64,000 nucleotides of DNA from Bdellovibrionales bacterium (GTDB lineage: Bacteria; Bdellovibrionota; Bdellovibrionia; Bdellovibrionales; JAMPXM01). The stretch lies in NCBI GenBank assembly GCA_016713885.1, contig JADJOF010000005.1:186001-250000 (forward strand), in the 5' to 3' direction. The notes under the pieces are model-generated. The model saw only the letters and a list, made by a program, of their open reading frames with translations, was not told the DNA's origin and made no database searches. This document shows positions 9,399 to 19,290 of this stretch, piece after piece; the stretch's first letter is position 1, and each line of letters starts with the position of its first letter. The position numbers were made by a program, and so were the translations under genes.

Positions 9399-11207
9399 AT
9401 GAGACAGACACGGCGAGCGATAAGACGATTTGTGTTCCGAATGATGGTGATGGCCCTTCTAGGCGCATGCACGAAGGCGCTGGCAGTGGACACTGGGCGC
9501 ACCCGCGAGTTTGAGGGTATCGGCATCGGTGCCATCGAATCCGAAGCCGCTAACGAAGCGTATCAGAATGCGATGACGGCGCTATTTCGGGAAGAGTTTC
9601 AAATTGCCTACTCAGTTTCAGAAACAATCGAGCAGGGGACGTTCTCGGTCTATAGATCAAGTCAGTTTCGCGCTGAGGCCGGCGAAATTCAGCTCGACGG
9701 CGTGAAGCTTGTGTCCTCATCAAAGAGAACGCTTGAAAACGGCGCCACCGAAGTTCGCGCGAAGTATGCTGTTTCACTGGCTACGTTATCCATGGCAAAA
9801 AAGCGCTACTCGCTGGTGAATCGAAAGTCGGTGAACAGTGAGGCCGAGATGAGCATCATTGGCGCCGCCAATCCATACCGCGCAAACCTTGTCGTCGAGA
9901 CGACGCCACCCGGCGCACTCGTTACAATCGGTGAGAGTATATCTTTGCCAAGTCCCCTTCGACTAAACGGTGTTCTTGATCCCGGTTCGCACACGATCAG
10001 ACTTGATCACCCCGACTATGAACCGAGGTTGATCTCGGTTGCAGCGTTACCGGGTAAAACGGTCGTCGTTCGGGAGCAACTTGAGCGTGCGAAAGTGTCG
10101 CTAAGATTTGAGACTACACCAGACGAGGCACAGCTAACTGTGGACGGACGGGTGCGTGGCCGGACTCCCGTGGCGGTAGAAGTCGAGGCCGGGCAGATGA
10201 TTGAATTTCGAATTGATCACCCCGACACAAATGGAGTCAGTAAGAAAATGAAAGTCTTCCGGTCGCCCGCAAACCAAACTGTGACCGTGGCGCTTGAATT
10301 TAAACCAACATATTTGCAGATTGTCGCACCCGAGCTAGCAGGAAAATTTGAAATCACTCGCGGATTTCGGACGACAGAAATTCCGCGCGGTAAGCCTGTT
10401 CAGTTCGATCCCGGCGACTACAAGGTCTGTTTCGAGCCATTCTCCAAAGAAGTCTCTAAAGAGATTGCGTGCGGCGGACGCTGCTGCAAGCCGGTTTCAC
10501 TTAAGCCTGGGCGACTCAATATCATAGGCTTTCACCAAGAGCTGAGGGCGCCGACTTCGGTCGCGCCGGTTCGTGAACTTAAAGGTGAAGAGCTTTCGGA
10601 GAAGAAGCAGACTGAGAAGGTCTGGGGCGAATCGAATGGCGCCTCCTCGGCGGGATCGGGGAGTTCGGCTTCGCACCGAAATCCCTTTGATTGGCCCAAA
10701 ATATACGTCACTCGCCGCTGGTCGTTTGAGGCGGGCGTCGATTCGATTCAAATTGCCAAACGGACGGTCGTGCTTGGGCTACTGAGTACCGGACTTCGAT
10801 TCGAATTTGGTCGGCATATTTTTGCAGAAGGAGCCTATCATTGGGGTCTCGGCGAATCGAAAGAAGCGACGACAAAAACGATAGCGACCAACATCCACGG
10901 CCCGGAAGCGGCGTTAGGCTTACAGACTTCACCTGAAAATAAATGGGTATTCTCGGTCGACTACCGTGTCGGTCGACGTGTGGGACATTACAAGCTCGAA
11001 GAAAAGTCGACCACAAATGGCAGCACGCAAGTTGTAGAGGCTGACTTTCTCCAAGTCTTCTCTGGTCCCTCGATTCGTATTGGCTCCGGTGGCAAATCAG
11101 ATACCGGGTTCGTCGACGTTTGGGCGTATCAAGACGCCTCTTCTTCGAAGCAGGTTCGTAGCGTAAGCGGAGTACGTATGCGGCTTGGTGTTTCGTTTGA
11201 ATTCTAA
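9399..11207 (+). CDS. PEGA-domain envelope protein with C-terminal barrel-like region
   Basis: About 602 residues from ATG 9399, which opens a signal sequence with an Arg-rich n-region, a hydrophobic core and a possible lipobox LGAC or a signal-peptidase I site after ALA. Residues ~30-140 resemble LPP20-type domains. Two PEGA domains follow (NLVVETTPPGALVTI; ETTPDEAQLTVDGRVRGRTP), then a segment with paired cysteines (YKVCFEPF, CGGRCCK). The last ~160 residues alternate strands and end in LGVSFEF, like an outer-membrane barrel. PEGA proteins bind or mimic surface-layer material. A truncated inverted copy is at 5340-6119. The TPR gene follows 24 bp downstream. Confidence 0.75.
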   Translation: MRQTRRAIRRFVFRMMVMALLGACTKALAVDTGRTREFEGIGIGAIESEAANEAYQNAMTALFREEFQIAYSVSETIEQGTFSVYRSSQFRAEAGEIQLDGVKLVSSSKRTLENGATEVRAKYAVSLATLSMAKKRYSLVNRKSVNSEAEMSIIGAANPYRANLVVETTPPGALVTIGESISLPSPLRLNGVLDPGSHTIRLDHPDYEPRLISVAALPGKTVVVREQLERAKVSLRFETTPDEAQLTVDGRVRGRTPVAVEVEAGQMIEFRIDHPDTNGVSKKMKVFRSPANQTVTVALEFKPTYLQIVAPELAGKFEITRGFRTTEIPRGKPVQFDPGDYKVCFEPFSKEVSKEIACGGRCCKPVSLKPGRLNIIGFHQELRAPTSVAPVRELKGEELSEKKQTEKVWGESNGASSAGSGSSASHRNPFDWPKIYVTRRWSFEAGVDSIQIAKRTVVLGLLSTGLRFEFGRHIFAEGAYHWGLGESKEATTKTIATNIHGPEAALGLQTSPENKWVFSVDYRVGRRVGHYKLEEKSTTNGSTQVVEADFLQVFSGPSIRIGSGGKSDTGFVDVWAYQDASSSKQVRSVSGVRMRLGVSFEF

Positions 11208-11230
11208 TTTTCACTCAAATAGGAGATTCT

Positions 11231-11911
11231 ATGAAACGTGGATTCGCTAAATGGGCGTATGCTGGAGTTGTCTGCTGTTCGCTTGTCATTCCAATGGAGC
11301 GCGCAAGCTCGCATGTACCTGCGAAAGGTTCAGTCTCTGAGGACCTTTCCGCGGCGTCGGCCATTGACTACTTCAATGACGCTATTGCCGCAGCAGACTC
11401 CGGTGATATGAAGTTGGCCGAGGCGCTGTATCTGCGCGCGATCGACCTAGACTCGAAGCTTTACCAAGCACACGCAAATTTGGCCAGGTTGCGTTTCGGA
11501 GATGGTCGTTTGAAAATGGCGGAGCAGGGTTACAGATCAGCGCTCCGGATTCGGCCAGACGACGCGATTGGAATCCTGGGCTTGGCTCGCGTCGAGGCGC
11601 GCAAGAAGAGGTTTGGAGCAGCATTGAAGTTAGCAGAATCCTGTCTTGGCAGTGATATAAAGATCGAGTGCATGATGGCGCGCGCCCACTATCTCGACAA
11701 GCTCGGGCGTTATCTTGAATCGTATCAGCAGTACGTAAAGGTCACGCAGCTTGATCGCTTGTATTCCGACGCCTATCGCAGTCAGTGCGTGGTTGGGGCG
11801 AGAGCTGAACGCATTGATCTTGTTGAAGAGAGCTATGCCAAATGGCTCGAAGCGATGCCCAGTGATCCGGGCAGAAAGTTTATGGACGATCTGATTGGTC
11901 GGAGTCGGTGA
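11231..11911 (+). CDS. secreted TPR protein
   Basis: 226 residues with AGGAG upstream, a signal peptide (KWAYAGVVCCSLVIPMERASS) and about four TPR units (LAEALYLRAIDLDSKLYQAH, LKMAEQGYRSALRIRPDDAI). Paralogue of 4637-5284. It follows the PEGA gene closely in both copies, which suggests that the two proteins work as a pair at the envelope. Confidence 0.8.
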   Translation: MKRGFAKWAYAGVVCCSLVIPMERASSHVPAKGSVSEDLSAASAIDYFNDAIAAADSGDMKLAEALYLRAIDLDSKLYQAHANLARLRFGDGRLKMAEQGYRSALRIRPDDAIGILGLARVEARKKRFGAALKLAESCLGSDIKIECMMARAHYLDKLGRYLESYQQYVKVTQLDRLYSDAYRSQCVVGARAERIDLVEESYAKWLEAMPSDPGRKFMDDLIGRSR

Positions 11912-11995
11912 ACCCACTGCGAGGCTGGTCTTGATTTTGTTTTAAAAGTTAATATCACTTGATACGCCTACTTGGGTCACGTTCACATTGAAGTC

Positions 11996-12499
11996 ATGCG
12001 CTACCGTTCTCTTTTTCATTTTCTAATGTCTCCGCTCGGGCGAAGTGCTTTCTTCAAAGCTGCACTGACGGCGTATCTGATTCTTGGATTGGTAGCGGCT
12101 ACAATGATTCTTTCTTGGACAATAGCAAAGTATAACAGTTGGCTAGACTCTAGGGCTGAAGAATGTCTTCAGCGATTAATTCCGGAATGCGGTTTTACAG
12201 TAGACTTTAATTACTACTATCGTTGCGCTCTTCGCACGGAGCTCCGTTCGTCAGCAGGAGTTTCAAAACAGGTTTACCCAATGTTAAAAGCGCATGGTCA
12301 GAGTGAAGATTTCGTTTTGAGGATTTGTAGCTCTGTCCTCAGATTGACATCGGGTGAAAGGTATTTAGATATTGAAAGACGGTTTACTCTTCTGGAAAAT
12401 ATAGTTTCTGCGGAGCATGGATTTGTTGCCTTGCTCGCAATAGCGGCAATGTTCGCAATTTTCATCTTTGGAAAATGGCTTCGATGGGTTTTCTCGTAG
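11996..12499 (+). CDS. membrane protein, unknown
   Basis: About 167 residues from ATG 11996 (a TTG at 11972 is also possible). One TM helix near the N-terminus (LTAYLILGLVAATMILSWTI) and one at the C-terminus (FVALLAIAAMFAIFIFG) flank a loop with four or five cysteines (EECLQRLIPECGF, YRCAL, RICSSV), which may form disulfides. Base composition is visibly A/T-richer than in the flanking genes, consistent with recent acquisition. It is 7 bp upstream of the next gene. Confidence 0.6.
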   Translation: MRYRSLFHFLMSPLGRSAFFKAALTAYLILGLVAATMILSWTIAKYNSWLDSRAEECLQRLIPECGFTVDFNYYYRCALRTELRSSAGVSKQVYPMLKAHGQSEDFVLRICSSVLRLTSGERYLDIERRFTLLENIVSAEHGFVALLAIAAMFAIFIFGKWLRWVFS

Positions 12500-12506
12500 G
12501 AAAATT

Positions 12507-13073
12507 ATGAAAAGAGCTTTCTTGTTTTTAAAGCTGGCAGTCGGTTGGTTTATATTGGCCTTCTTGTTTCGGCTCTTTATGTCTGAACCTGGCGCGGACG
12601 AACTAGGAATGACCGTCGGACCATCCGTCATCTCAAAGCTACCAATTAGTGCGACATTCGCCGAAGAAAGAGGTTACAATGACGAAATTGTCAGTTGCTT
12701 GAACAAAGAAAAGGTTTTGGGTGAAATCAAAAATGAGTTTTCAATTTTTGGAAAATTTGGTTTCAAATGTGTTGAGGGGATCAAAGATTGGACTCCGGTT
12801 CCAATGTCCCGCACTGCACCTAAAAAGAAGGTTGACGCTAAAATTAATTATGAAAAACTTTCCGAATACGCCTTGGAGCAGATCTCTAAAGAGGAGCGAT
12901 TCGATTTTGGAAAATTGTCTGATGCCGATCTCGAAGAGCTCGAGGCCTTAGAACAACGTTATGGTTCCGGTGTCTGGAACGGTGCTGAACCCGAAAATCG
13001 CCTTTTTTCTTGTGAGAACCGACGAGGACTTAAATTGCGTGTCGCATATTCTACCAAAGACAAATGTGACTAG
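12507..13073 (+). CDS. membrane-anchored protein, unknown
   Basis: About 188 residues from ATG 12507 with AGGA upstream. A single N-terminal TM segment (LKLAVGWFILAFLFRLFM), then a polar domain rich in Lys and Glu with four cysteines. A/T-rich like its upstream neighbour, with which it forms a two-gene unit. Not recognised. Confidence 0.6.
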   Translation: MKRAFLFLKLAVGWFILAFLFRLFMSEPGADELGMTVGPSVISKLPISATFAEERGYNDEIVSCLNKEKVLGEIKNEFSIFGKFGFKCVEGIKDWTPVPMSRTAPKKKVDAKINYEKLSEYALEQISKEERFDFGKLSDADLEELEALEQRYGSGVWNGAEPENRLFSCENRRGLKLRVAYSTKDKCD

Positions 13074-13137
13074 ACAGATCGAAGCAGTCTCGCAAACAGT
13101 GGAGGAAGGCAAGTGCGCTGAATCTGGCAAGTGAATA

Positions 13138-14267
13138 CTAAGCAGCATTAGCGTTTGAATTCTCGACCAGGCGCTGAAGTTCGTCGAAGCGAAACTTCAG
13201 CAGTGCATTCAGAGCGGTACCGGATTCACTATAGCCGACGGCTGGTGCCCACTCGAACTCGCTCGTGTGCCAGTCAGCGGGATCACTCTTCAAACTGCAT
13301 CCAGGCGGAAGGGGATTGCAGGCCCCCTGATAGAGCTCGTAGACTCGTCTTTGAATTAGTCTTCGAGCAGAAAGATTTAGATCAGTCACTCGCGCAAGAC
13401 TTTTGGGAATGAACGCGCAGGAAGTCGCTGCCGTAAAAAATCCACTGATTGGATCTTCGCGATTTTCAAGTCCGTCAATTTCATCCGACGTGTCAGTATC
13501 AGAATCTGATTTGTGGTGAAAGAGATGCGCGAGTTCGTAGCCAATCGGACCGTGATTTGCGAAGTTTCCATTCGTCAGTAAAAACGCCCAGAGCTGTTTG
13601 GCGTAGCTATTATCATCGATGTAGATCGCTTGTTTTTCAGCCCGAAGATGTCGAGGGACGACCTTCTTTTTCAGGTCCGCATCGGTGCCACCAACGGCGC
13701 GTCGAATGCCGGGAAAGAGGCATGGTGAATTATCCCAAACGTAGGCATCCATGCGAATGCCATCTTCACGCATCGATTCAACGAAGGGCTGAATCAAGGT
13801 GTTATTTCGAACGATTGACTCGACGACTCTTGGATCAATCATTCGAATGAAGGCGTAATTTCCATGAGCGTTTTTTTAACCAGTTGGTCGTCTGGTACTT
13901 CCCAAACCGGCCACGGAACTCGCTGCTGATCGTTCCGCGGTCGTCGAAGCGTTGTTTGGCTTGGCTCGGTGATAGGTCGAATTCGTGCGATGCCCTGTTG
14001 AACAATACAGCCGATTAGTTCCGACGGGACCCCGCTTGAATTCGAATTTTCTCCTTTCTTGGCGAATGATGGCAATTGCGAGATGTACTCCAAATGTTTC
14101 CAGCTGCGTGAGGAAGCATCTTTGGGCACACGCAATGTGAGTTTACCTTGTTTCCAGTTTTTGCCGTCGCCAGTAATGTTCATCTCAAGACCCATGCAAT
14201 TAGGTCGAGACAAGGCGGTCCAATCGTCTCGCGTCAGTCGAAAATACGGTCGTGAAACTGTGTGCAT
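13138..14267 (-). pseudogene. unknown protein near HNH gene, frame broken at a 7-base run
   Basis: Two frames, 14267-13839 and 13842-13138, meet in an ATGA overlap. The second frame is open upstream of that ATG and reads GNYAFIRMIDPRVVE, so one continuous protein of ~376 residues is restored if the T run at 13871-13877 has eight bases (VKKNAHGNYAF). The second half carries GYELAHLFHHK, a His cluster reminiscent of nuclease or metal sites, with conserved-looking cysteines nearby. Divergent from the HNH gene at 14355; possibly a functional partner. No family assigned. Confidence 0.6.
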
Positions 14268-14354
14268 CTAACCAGTTCGGCAGGTTTTGATTTTGAAATT
14301 AGACTATTCATCTGAAGTGGATAGGATCTTGGTGATGATGTCTCAAAGGGGAAC

Positions 14355-14807
14355 ATGATGCCGATAGAAGCCGACTTCAAAATTGACGAGTCGTATCTAG
14401 CTGACGAACGAAAACGAGTCATTAAACTCTTCTCTCGTTCAAAGCATGGACTTGCCGGGGGATTCGCTGACGCGCCAGCGCTCGCTGACTGGTGGAACAA
14501 TCAGATTAGGCTCCAAGATGGAAAATGCGCCTACTGTGAAACCCCCATTCGCTTGATCGAAGAGCTAATTAATAGAGAAATTTTGGCATTTCGTGCCGTT
14601 CGGGGGGAAGGGCGGCGTGGCCCGCGCTTGGAGCTCGAGCGCCTGGATGCTAGTGGTCCATACAGCTCGAAGAACTGTGCGCTCGCATGTTACTATTGTA
14701 ACAACGACAAGTCTTATATTTATAGTGCTGAAGACTACAGAATTTACTTCGCACCGGCAAAACGCGCACACTTCGAGAGTCTTCTGAAAAAACTAAGCGG
14801 CAACTAA
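14355..14807 (+). CDS. HNH endonuclease-like protein
   Basis: 150 residues, AAGGGG five bases before ATG 14355. A zinc-binding CAYC, then LELERLDASGPYSSKNCAL and CYYCNNDKS, fit the CxxC...N...CxxC core of HNH/retron-type HNH proteins, although the usual first His of the HNH signature is replaced by a Glu-rich LELERLD. Short HNH proteins of this kind accompany ATPases in some defence pairs; here the divergent neighbour is the broken gene at 13138-14267. Confidence 0.75.
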   Translation: MMPIEADFKIDESYLADERKRVIKLFSRSKHGLAGGFADAPALADWWNNQIRLQDGKCAYCETPIRLIEELINREILAFRAVRGEGRRGPRLELERLDASGPYSSKNCALACYYCNNDKSYIYSAEDYRIYFAPAKRAHFESLLKKLSGN

Positions 14808-15773
14808 CCGCGCTTCCCGCTGCGACAGGCCCAATTGCTTCGACCGCGCAACAACCCTCGAGAGATGCCTCGCCTCGCTAGCGCTAAGACGAATCGGTGC
14901 CGCTCCAAAGTTCCGCGCGACAAGATTCCAAACCAAAGTCGGGCCCCACTTTTGATTCCAACCAGGAATCCATGGAACAAAATAAACTGGAGCAACGGGT
15001 TTGGCGATGTCGGTCTCACTTGCTCGCATCGGCCAGCATTGACCGAGATAGGCCTTTGCTAAGAAGCCACAGCCCTCAATTGGTGCGATGCCGAACTCGA
15101 GATGGCCGAACGCTAATGTCGTTCGCTCCCGGTGTGGTATCGAAGAAAAGATTCGGTGTGCGCCGCGGCTGATCATTGGAGGCTGCGCTGGCCCAAGATC
15201 TCGATAAATAAGATCAAGCGCTTTGGCGGGCCTGTCGAGTGCGGTTAAGAGTTCAACAACCGCAACCTTAATGTCCGAAACATCGAGACCGCTTTGCATC
15301 AGACCGCGAGCTGCGTCCAACAACACGGACGGTTCGTCTTGAATGATAGCGGCCCGCTTGAACGAATCAAGAATCGCTAAAAGTTGAATTCGAAGTGCCG
15401 GATTGCGACTGACCCCTTGAAGTGAGCGTTTGTTTAGCTCGCAGGAGAGAACCCACCGTGCTGCTTCAATATAGTTCGGAGGCAGTGGAGGGCTTCGTAA
15501 GTCCGCAGAAACATCGAAAAGATCCCTGTCCGAAATCGACTCTAGAGCGTTAGCGAGTGACAATATTTTCACTCGCTCGGGATGGATAAGCCAACCCATG
15601 AGCTCATAAAATACGGCTCCGCGAAATCCTTTATTCCGTAGCGACCGAGAGGCATCGATAACGCTTTCGGAGTCACCAATTCTTAATCGTTCAACTAGCG
15701 AATCAGGCGACTTGCGCTCCGTTCGCTTGAGAGAATTTAGGTGAGAAGAAATTTCGGAAAGTGTGTGGTTCAT
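14793..15773 (-). CDS. unknown alpha-helical protein
   Basis: 326 residues, mostly helical, without signal peptide or TM segment. The C-terminal third (YFVPWIPGWNQKWGPTLVW) differs from the repeat-like N-terminal two thirds. Its 3' end overlaps the HNH gene by 15 bp in convergent orientation, and it lies 14 bp downstream of the 15788-16282 gene, so these two probably form an operon. Family not recognised. Confidence 0.6.
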   Translation of the reverse strand: MNHTLSEISSHLNSLKRTERKSPDSLVERLRIGDSESVIDASRSLRNKGFRGAVFYELMGWLIHPERVKILSLANALESISDRDLFDVSADLRSPPLPPNYIEAARWVLSCELNKRSLQGVSRNPALRIQLLAILDSFKRAAIIQDEPSVLLDAARGLMQSGLDVSDIKVAVVELLTALDRPAKALDLIYRDLGPAQPPMISRGAHRIFSSIPHRERTTLAFGHLEFGIAPIEGCGFLAKAYLGQCWPMRASETDIAKPVAPVYFVPWIPGWNQKWGPTLVWNLVARNFGAAPIRLSASEARHLSRVVARSKQLGLSQREARLVAA

Positions 15774-15787
15774 CGGGTGCTCCGGTT

Positions 15788-16282
15788 TTAGTTGGGAGTT
15801 CGAGTTTCAGCGAGATCGGTTTTCTGCTCACTAGGGAAAAACGAAGTAACGAGCAATCCTCTTTCGAGTGCAGCGCCCATAAATTCCTGGCTCGAATGCA
15901 GTAGGCAATCGATCGCTTCGCCCAACATCTGGTCGGTAATCCAACTAGCTGGAGTTCGAATCTGCAAGACAAGATGTTTGCCGTCGATGACTGGGCGAAA
16001 TGGAATCGGACATTTACTCAGCGTTTCCTCGATCAATGCCTTCAGCTTGATCAATTCGAATTTCGATCCTTTTGCGAAAGCGACCTCTAAATTGAGATAG
16101 ATAGCTTGTGTTTCGCTGAACGTGTAGACGATGCAAACGATGCTCGAGCTCGGCGTTGTTGTTTTGATCAGGAATCCGTTTTCCAAATCCGATATCGCCT
16201 TTTCGACATCGACATTTCTTTCTTTGAGTAGCATCTTGAACACTTCCCGCATTGGTTCGAGATCTCTTGTTTGATTAGGCAT
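15788..16282 (-). CDS. small chaperone-like protein, unknown
   Basis: 164 residues of alternating strands and helices with a conserved-looking IVCIVYTFSETQAIYLNLEV core. The fold pattern is reminiscent of YbjN/secretion-chaperone-type alpha/beta proteins, but I cannot assign it. First gene of a probable operon with 14793-15773. Confidence 0.55.
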   Translation of the reverse strand: MPNQTRDLEPMREVFKMLLKERNVDVEKAISDLENGFLIKTTTPSSSIVCIVYTFSETQAIYLNLEVAFAKGSKFELIKLKALIEETLSKCPIPFRPVIDGKHLVLQIRTPASWITDQMLGEAIDCLLHSSQEFMGAALERGLLVTSFFPSEQKTDLAETRTPN

Positions 16283-16344
16283 GTCCGACCTCCATGATTA
16301 AATCGTAATAGAGGGCGGGGACATCCGAGGTCTCCGTCTCAAAT

Positions 16345-17397
16345 CTAGAATGAAGTGACGTCGATCCAATAGAGCTGAAGGTCGGTCGTCGATGGCACGG
16401 CAACGACGACGTAGTCCCGTTGATATGATGAGATGAACCCCAGCTGCGAATTGTACACATTGGTTGAGTAGGCCATTCGATCAAGACTCGGGAAGTCGGC
16501 CGCAGGGAGGTACGACCAAGCATGAGGTTTTACAGAAGCTGAATACCGCCAGACGGTAAACGGTTTGCCGTATGCGGTGTTTGAATCGGACAGCGTCCAA
16601 AGGTCTCGCTGTCCAGTTGGTCCGAGATTGCCTAGCGCGAAGCTTCTTCCTGTCGAGAACAGGCTCGCGGTTCCTAGAGTAATGGCTTCCATCGTTGACG
16701 TAAAGCTCAACATGGCCGGGCTGTAGGTACGTGTCTGATTTTGAGAGGCTCCGGACGAAGTCTCGTAGAACCAGACAAGACCCGACTTCACGCCAAAGTA
16801 GGGTTGGTCTGAGGCGAAGTAGCTCGAAGCCGAATAGCCCCAGGTGACCGTGAGCGATGTCATTGCGGCGCAAGTCAAAAGGTTATACTTCCTTAGCGAG
16901 GCACTTCGATACGCCGAGCTCGTGTTATAGACGTAAAGAGTCGTTCCATCGACTGCAATTTGTTTCCCAAATTTTCCATCGTCAAGAAATCGGCAGGTCA
17001 CGGTCCACAGTGAATCAAGGCGGCGGCGTTTCCATAGCTCCAGATTTGTGATTCCGGAGGTGGTTGACTTGATCAGCGCGTACGCCGAATCGGCGTCGGT
17101 CGTAAATCCGTTGAACGACTGTATCGTGGGCCCGGTGTTGGCAAACGCCGTGCTTTGAACACTTGCGACGCTATAAGAACCTCCACTTGTTGTCGCATAA
17201 CTTTTGTAGCCAGTTACTGGATCTGGTGCCGGCAGCACAGTGCCAGGCGCAAGCGGGACGGGGATCACTTCAGGAATTCTACCATCGGTCGTGTCGCTTG
17301 AGGTTGTGGGGTCAGTGGGCGGAGCCGCGCACGCCGCAAGCCCTACAGCCAATGCCACCGCATAGATATAGATCGCTCGAATTCTCGGCTGCGCCAT
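16345..17397 (-). CDS. lipoprotein, beta-rich
   Basis: 350 residues with a lipoprotein signal ending in LAAC (about residue 23), a Pro/Thr linker, then a long Ser/Thr/Tyr-rich beta pattern with repeated W-x-Y/F spacing that suggests a beta-propeller. Probably exposed at the cell surface. Family not recognised. Confidence 0.65.
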   Translation of the reverse strand: MAQPRIRAIYIYAVALAVGLAACAAPPTDPTTSSDTTDGRIPEVIPVPLAPGTVLPAPDPVTGYKSYATTSGGSYSVASVQSTAFANTGPTIQSFNGFTTDADSAYALIKSTTSGITNLELWKRRRLDSLWTVTCRFLDDGKFGKQIAVDGTTLYVYNTSSAYRSASLRKYNLLTCAAMTSLTVTWGYSASSYFASDQPYFGVKSGLVWFYETSSGASQNQTRTYSPAMLSFTSTMEAITLGTASLFSTGRSFALGNLGPTGQRDLWTLSDSNTAYGKPFTVWRYSASVKPHAWSYLPAADFPSLDRMAYSTNVYNSQLGFISSYQRDYVVVAVPSTTDLQLYWIDVTSF

Positions 17398-17518
17398 TTC
17401 ATTCCTCCAGCCTTCACGATCTCGTAGTGGGAGGACGGATTGGGTCCCTTGTTCGCTTCTGAGACACCCTGAAGACGGAGTGCTTCATTTTCGCCGACCT
17501 GAAACCGATATCTTGGAG

Positions 17519-18295
17519 ATGAACCGATGTCCTGAATGTGATTCAAAAGAGCAAGGTAAGGAATTTCAAATTTCGGTTGAACCGGTTCCCGGTAGCCCCT
17601 GGAACGATGTTTTAAAAGCCGTGAGCTGTTCCGAATGCGGACATTTGATACCGGCGCACATCTGGGAGCATTGGAATGGTTTGAGCCACAAGCAAGCTAA
17701 GATTGAGTGGACCGAGAAATATCGTGCAAAGGCCTTGAGTACGCCCAACGAAGACGTTGATTATGTTGACGAGAGCGGACGACCGATCGATCCGAAATCA
17801 ATTGATCTCGACGCGGCTACATTCGCCGATGAATATGGACGACCGTGCCATAAAAATGGCGAATTAATTATGAATTTTGTTTCAGAGTTCGCCGCCATTG
17901 AAATCGGTGAAAATTTATTGCGGGCCGGGAAGCTAAGCGATGTTGTTACACACTGCACTCGCTATCTCGAGATTTACAATGTCCCGGAATTTTGGCGCTT
18001 ACTTGGTGTTGCACACGGAAGCCTTGGCGACCCGACCAGCGCTCGTTTCAGTTTCTTGTCGGCGCTGAGCCTAGATTCATCGGATGCGATTTCTCTGGGG
18101 AACTATGTGACGGCTTGCTTCGATCTTGGAGACAAGAAGTCCGCACTCGAATCTTTAGAGAGATTTTTTAATCAAACCAGCGACGCTGGAAAACAGATTA
18201 TACTCGACGCCTTGTTTGAAGCGATAAAATCAGGTCTTGTTACCAGGAAGGATCTGCCGCCAGCGATACAAATCCTACTACGTGAGGTCAAATGA
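17519..18295 (+). CDS. zinc-ribbon plus TPR-like protein
   Basis: About 258 residues from ATG 17519 (GTG 17480 is an alternative). An N-terminal zinc ribbon (CPECDS...CSECGH) is followed by a linker with two repeats of DE-GRP (DESGRPID, DEYGRPCH), then TPR-like helices (FWRLLGVAHGSLGDPTSA). Its stop overlaps the ATG of the next gene by 4 bp, so the two are translationally coupled. Function unknown. Confidence 0.65.
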   Translation: MNRCPECDSKEQGKEFQISVEPVPGSPWNDVLKAVSCSECGHLIPAHIWEHWNGLSHKQAKIEWTEKYRAKALSTPNEDVDYVDESGRPIDPKSIDLDAATFADEYGRPCHKNGELIMNFVSEFAAIEIGENLLRAGKLSDVVTHCTRYLEIYNVPEFWRLLGVAHGSLGDPTSARFSFLSALSLDSSDAISLGNYVTACFDLGDKKSALESLERFFNQTSDAGKQIILDALFEAIKSGLVTRKDLPPAIQILLREVK

Positions 18296-19290
18296 AAACG
18301 ATCCTGCAGATTGTCGAAGAATTACTTGCGCAACACCCAATTGAAGTTCGAGCGGGTTTTAGTAGGTCTGATTTCAATGGGTGGCTCGAAGCGGCTGGAT
18401 ACCCCAATGGGGAGTTCGAGGAGATATTTTGTGACTTCAGAACTTTGTCTGAGCGTGACTATCCGAAGTTCATTTTGGACAATGGAGAAGCCGTGTATCT
18501 CGTTAGTGTTGGGAAAACGAGGGCTCGACGCTATTCAATAGTCGTTGGTCAAGACTCTATTTCTCGACTATTTGGCGAGCGGGCGGAAGCGAAAGGCCGG
18601 AGCGCAGTTTCATCCATATTTCTGCCGACGGCTGAAGCTGTTGATTCGTTTTTATCTGAATTTGACCTGACGATTGGCGGCAGGGTCATTGGGTCAAACT
18701 CTCTAACGATTGTTCGAACGCCCGAGGACCTTGAATCGATTCCTAGCCAGCAGATGGGGTGCTATTTCATCTTTAGCACGCTGACGGAGCAGCAAATTCC
18801 GAATCTAAGTTTTGATGATTATGCTTGTCACAAACGATGGATCGACAAAGATGGACTGCGGTTTCGCTGCCTTTACAATGGAAAAGGTGCGAACACGCGA
18901 GATCGGCTTTTGGTTCACTTGTTTAACAGATCAACGCGAGCAAAGGTTCTTGCCGCCACCGACGGGAAGATAACAATTTCGAGTACTGGCGCGATGTCTC
19001 TCGACGTCATCGACGAAAACGATGTGCGGATTCTTGAGTCACGCGATCAGTTGGGAAATAACAAACACCTGCTGAAGAAAGTCAGCAAGTCGCTGCGAGT
19101 TCGTTCTAACGTGCACCACGACCCCAACAGCTATTTTGTAAACGGGATCGACATTCGTGAGGAGCACTGGCGTGACGTCAGTTGGGCGGTATGCACGATC
19201 GAGACCGACTCTGAATTTGGTAAGATTCTCATCGAGGAAGCATTCGCTCGGAAAAACGGCCGGCCGCCACTGTGCAGACGGCACGGGTAG
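18292..19290 (+). CDS. GIY-YIG-like nuclease domain protein
   Basis: 332 residues. Residues ~155-215 contain GCYFIFSTL, then CLYNGKGANTRDRLLVHL, which match the GIY and YIG strands and the following catalytic Arg region of GIY-YIG nucleases, in degenerate form. The N-terminal 140 residues are unrecognised. Coupled to the zinc-ribbon/TPR gene by a 4-bp ATGA overlap. A stand-alone nuclease in a defence-rich region suggests restriction or mobile-element function, but this is inference. Confidence 0.6.
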   Translation: MKTILQIVEELLAQHPIEVRAGFSRSDFNGWLEAAGYPNGEFEEIFCDFRTLSERDYPKFILDNGEAVYLVSVGKTRARRYSIVVGQDSISRLFGERAEAKGRSAVSSIFLPTAEAVDSFLSEFDLTIGGRVIGSNSLTIVRTPEDLESIPSQQMGCYFIFSTLTEQQIPNLSFDDYACHKRWIDKDGLRFRCLYNGKGANTRDRLLVHLFNRSTRAKVLAATDGKITISSTGAMSLDVIDENDVRILESRDQLGNNKHLLKKVSKSLRVRSNVHHDPNSYFVNGIDIREEHWRDVSWAVCTIETDSEFGKILIEEAFARKNGRPPLCRRHG

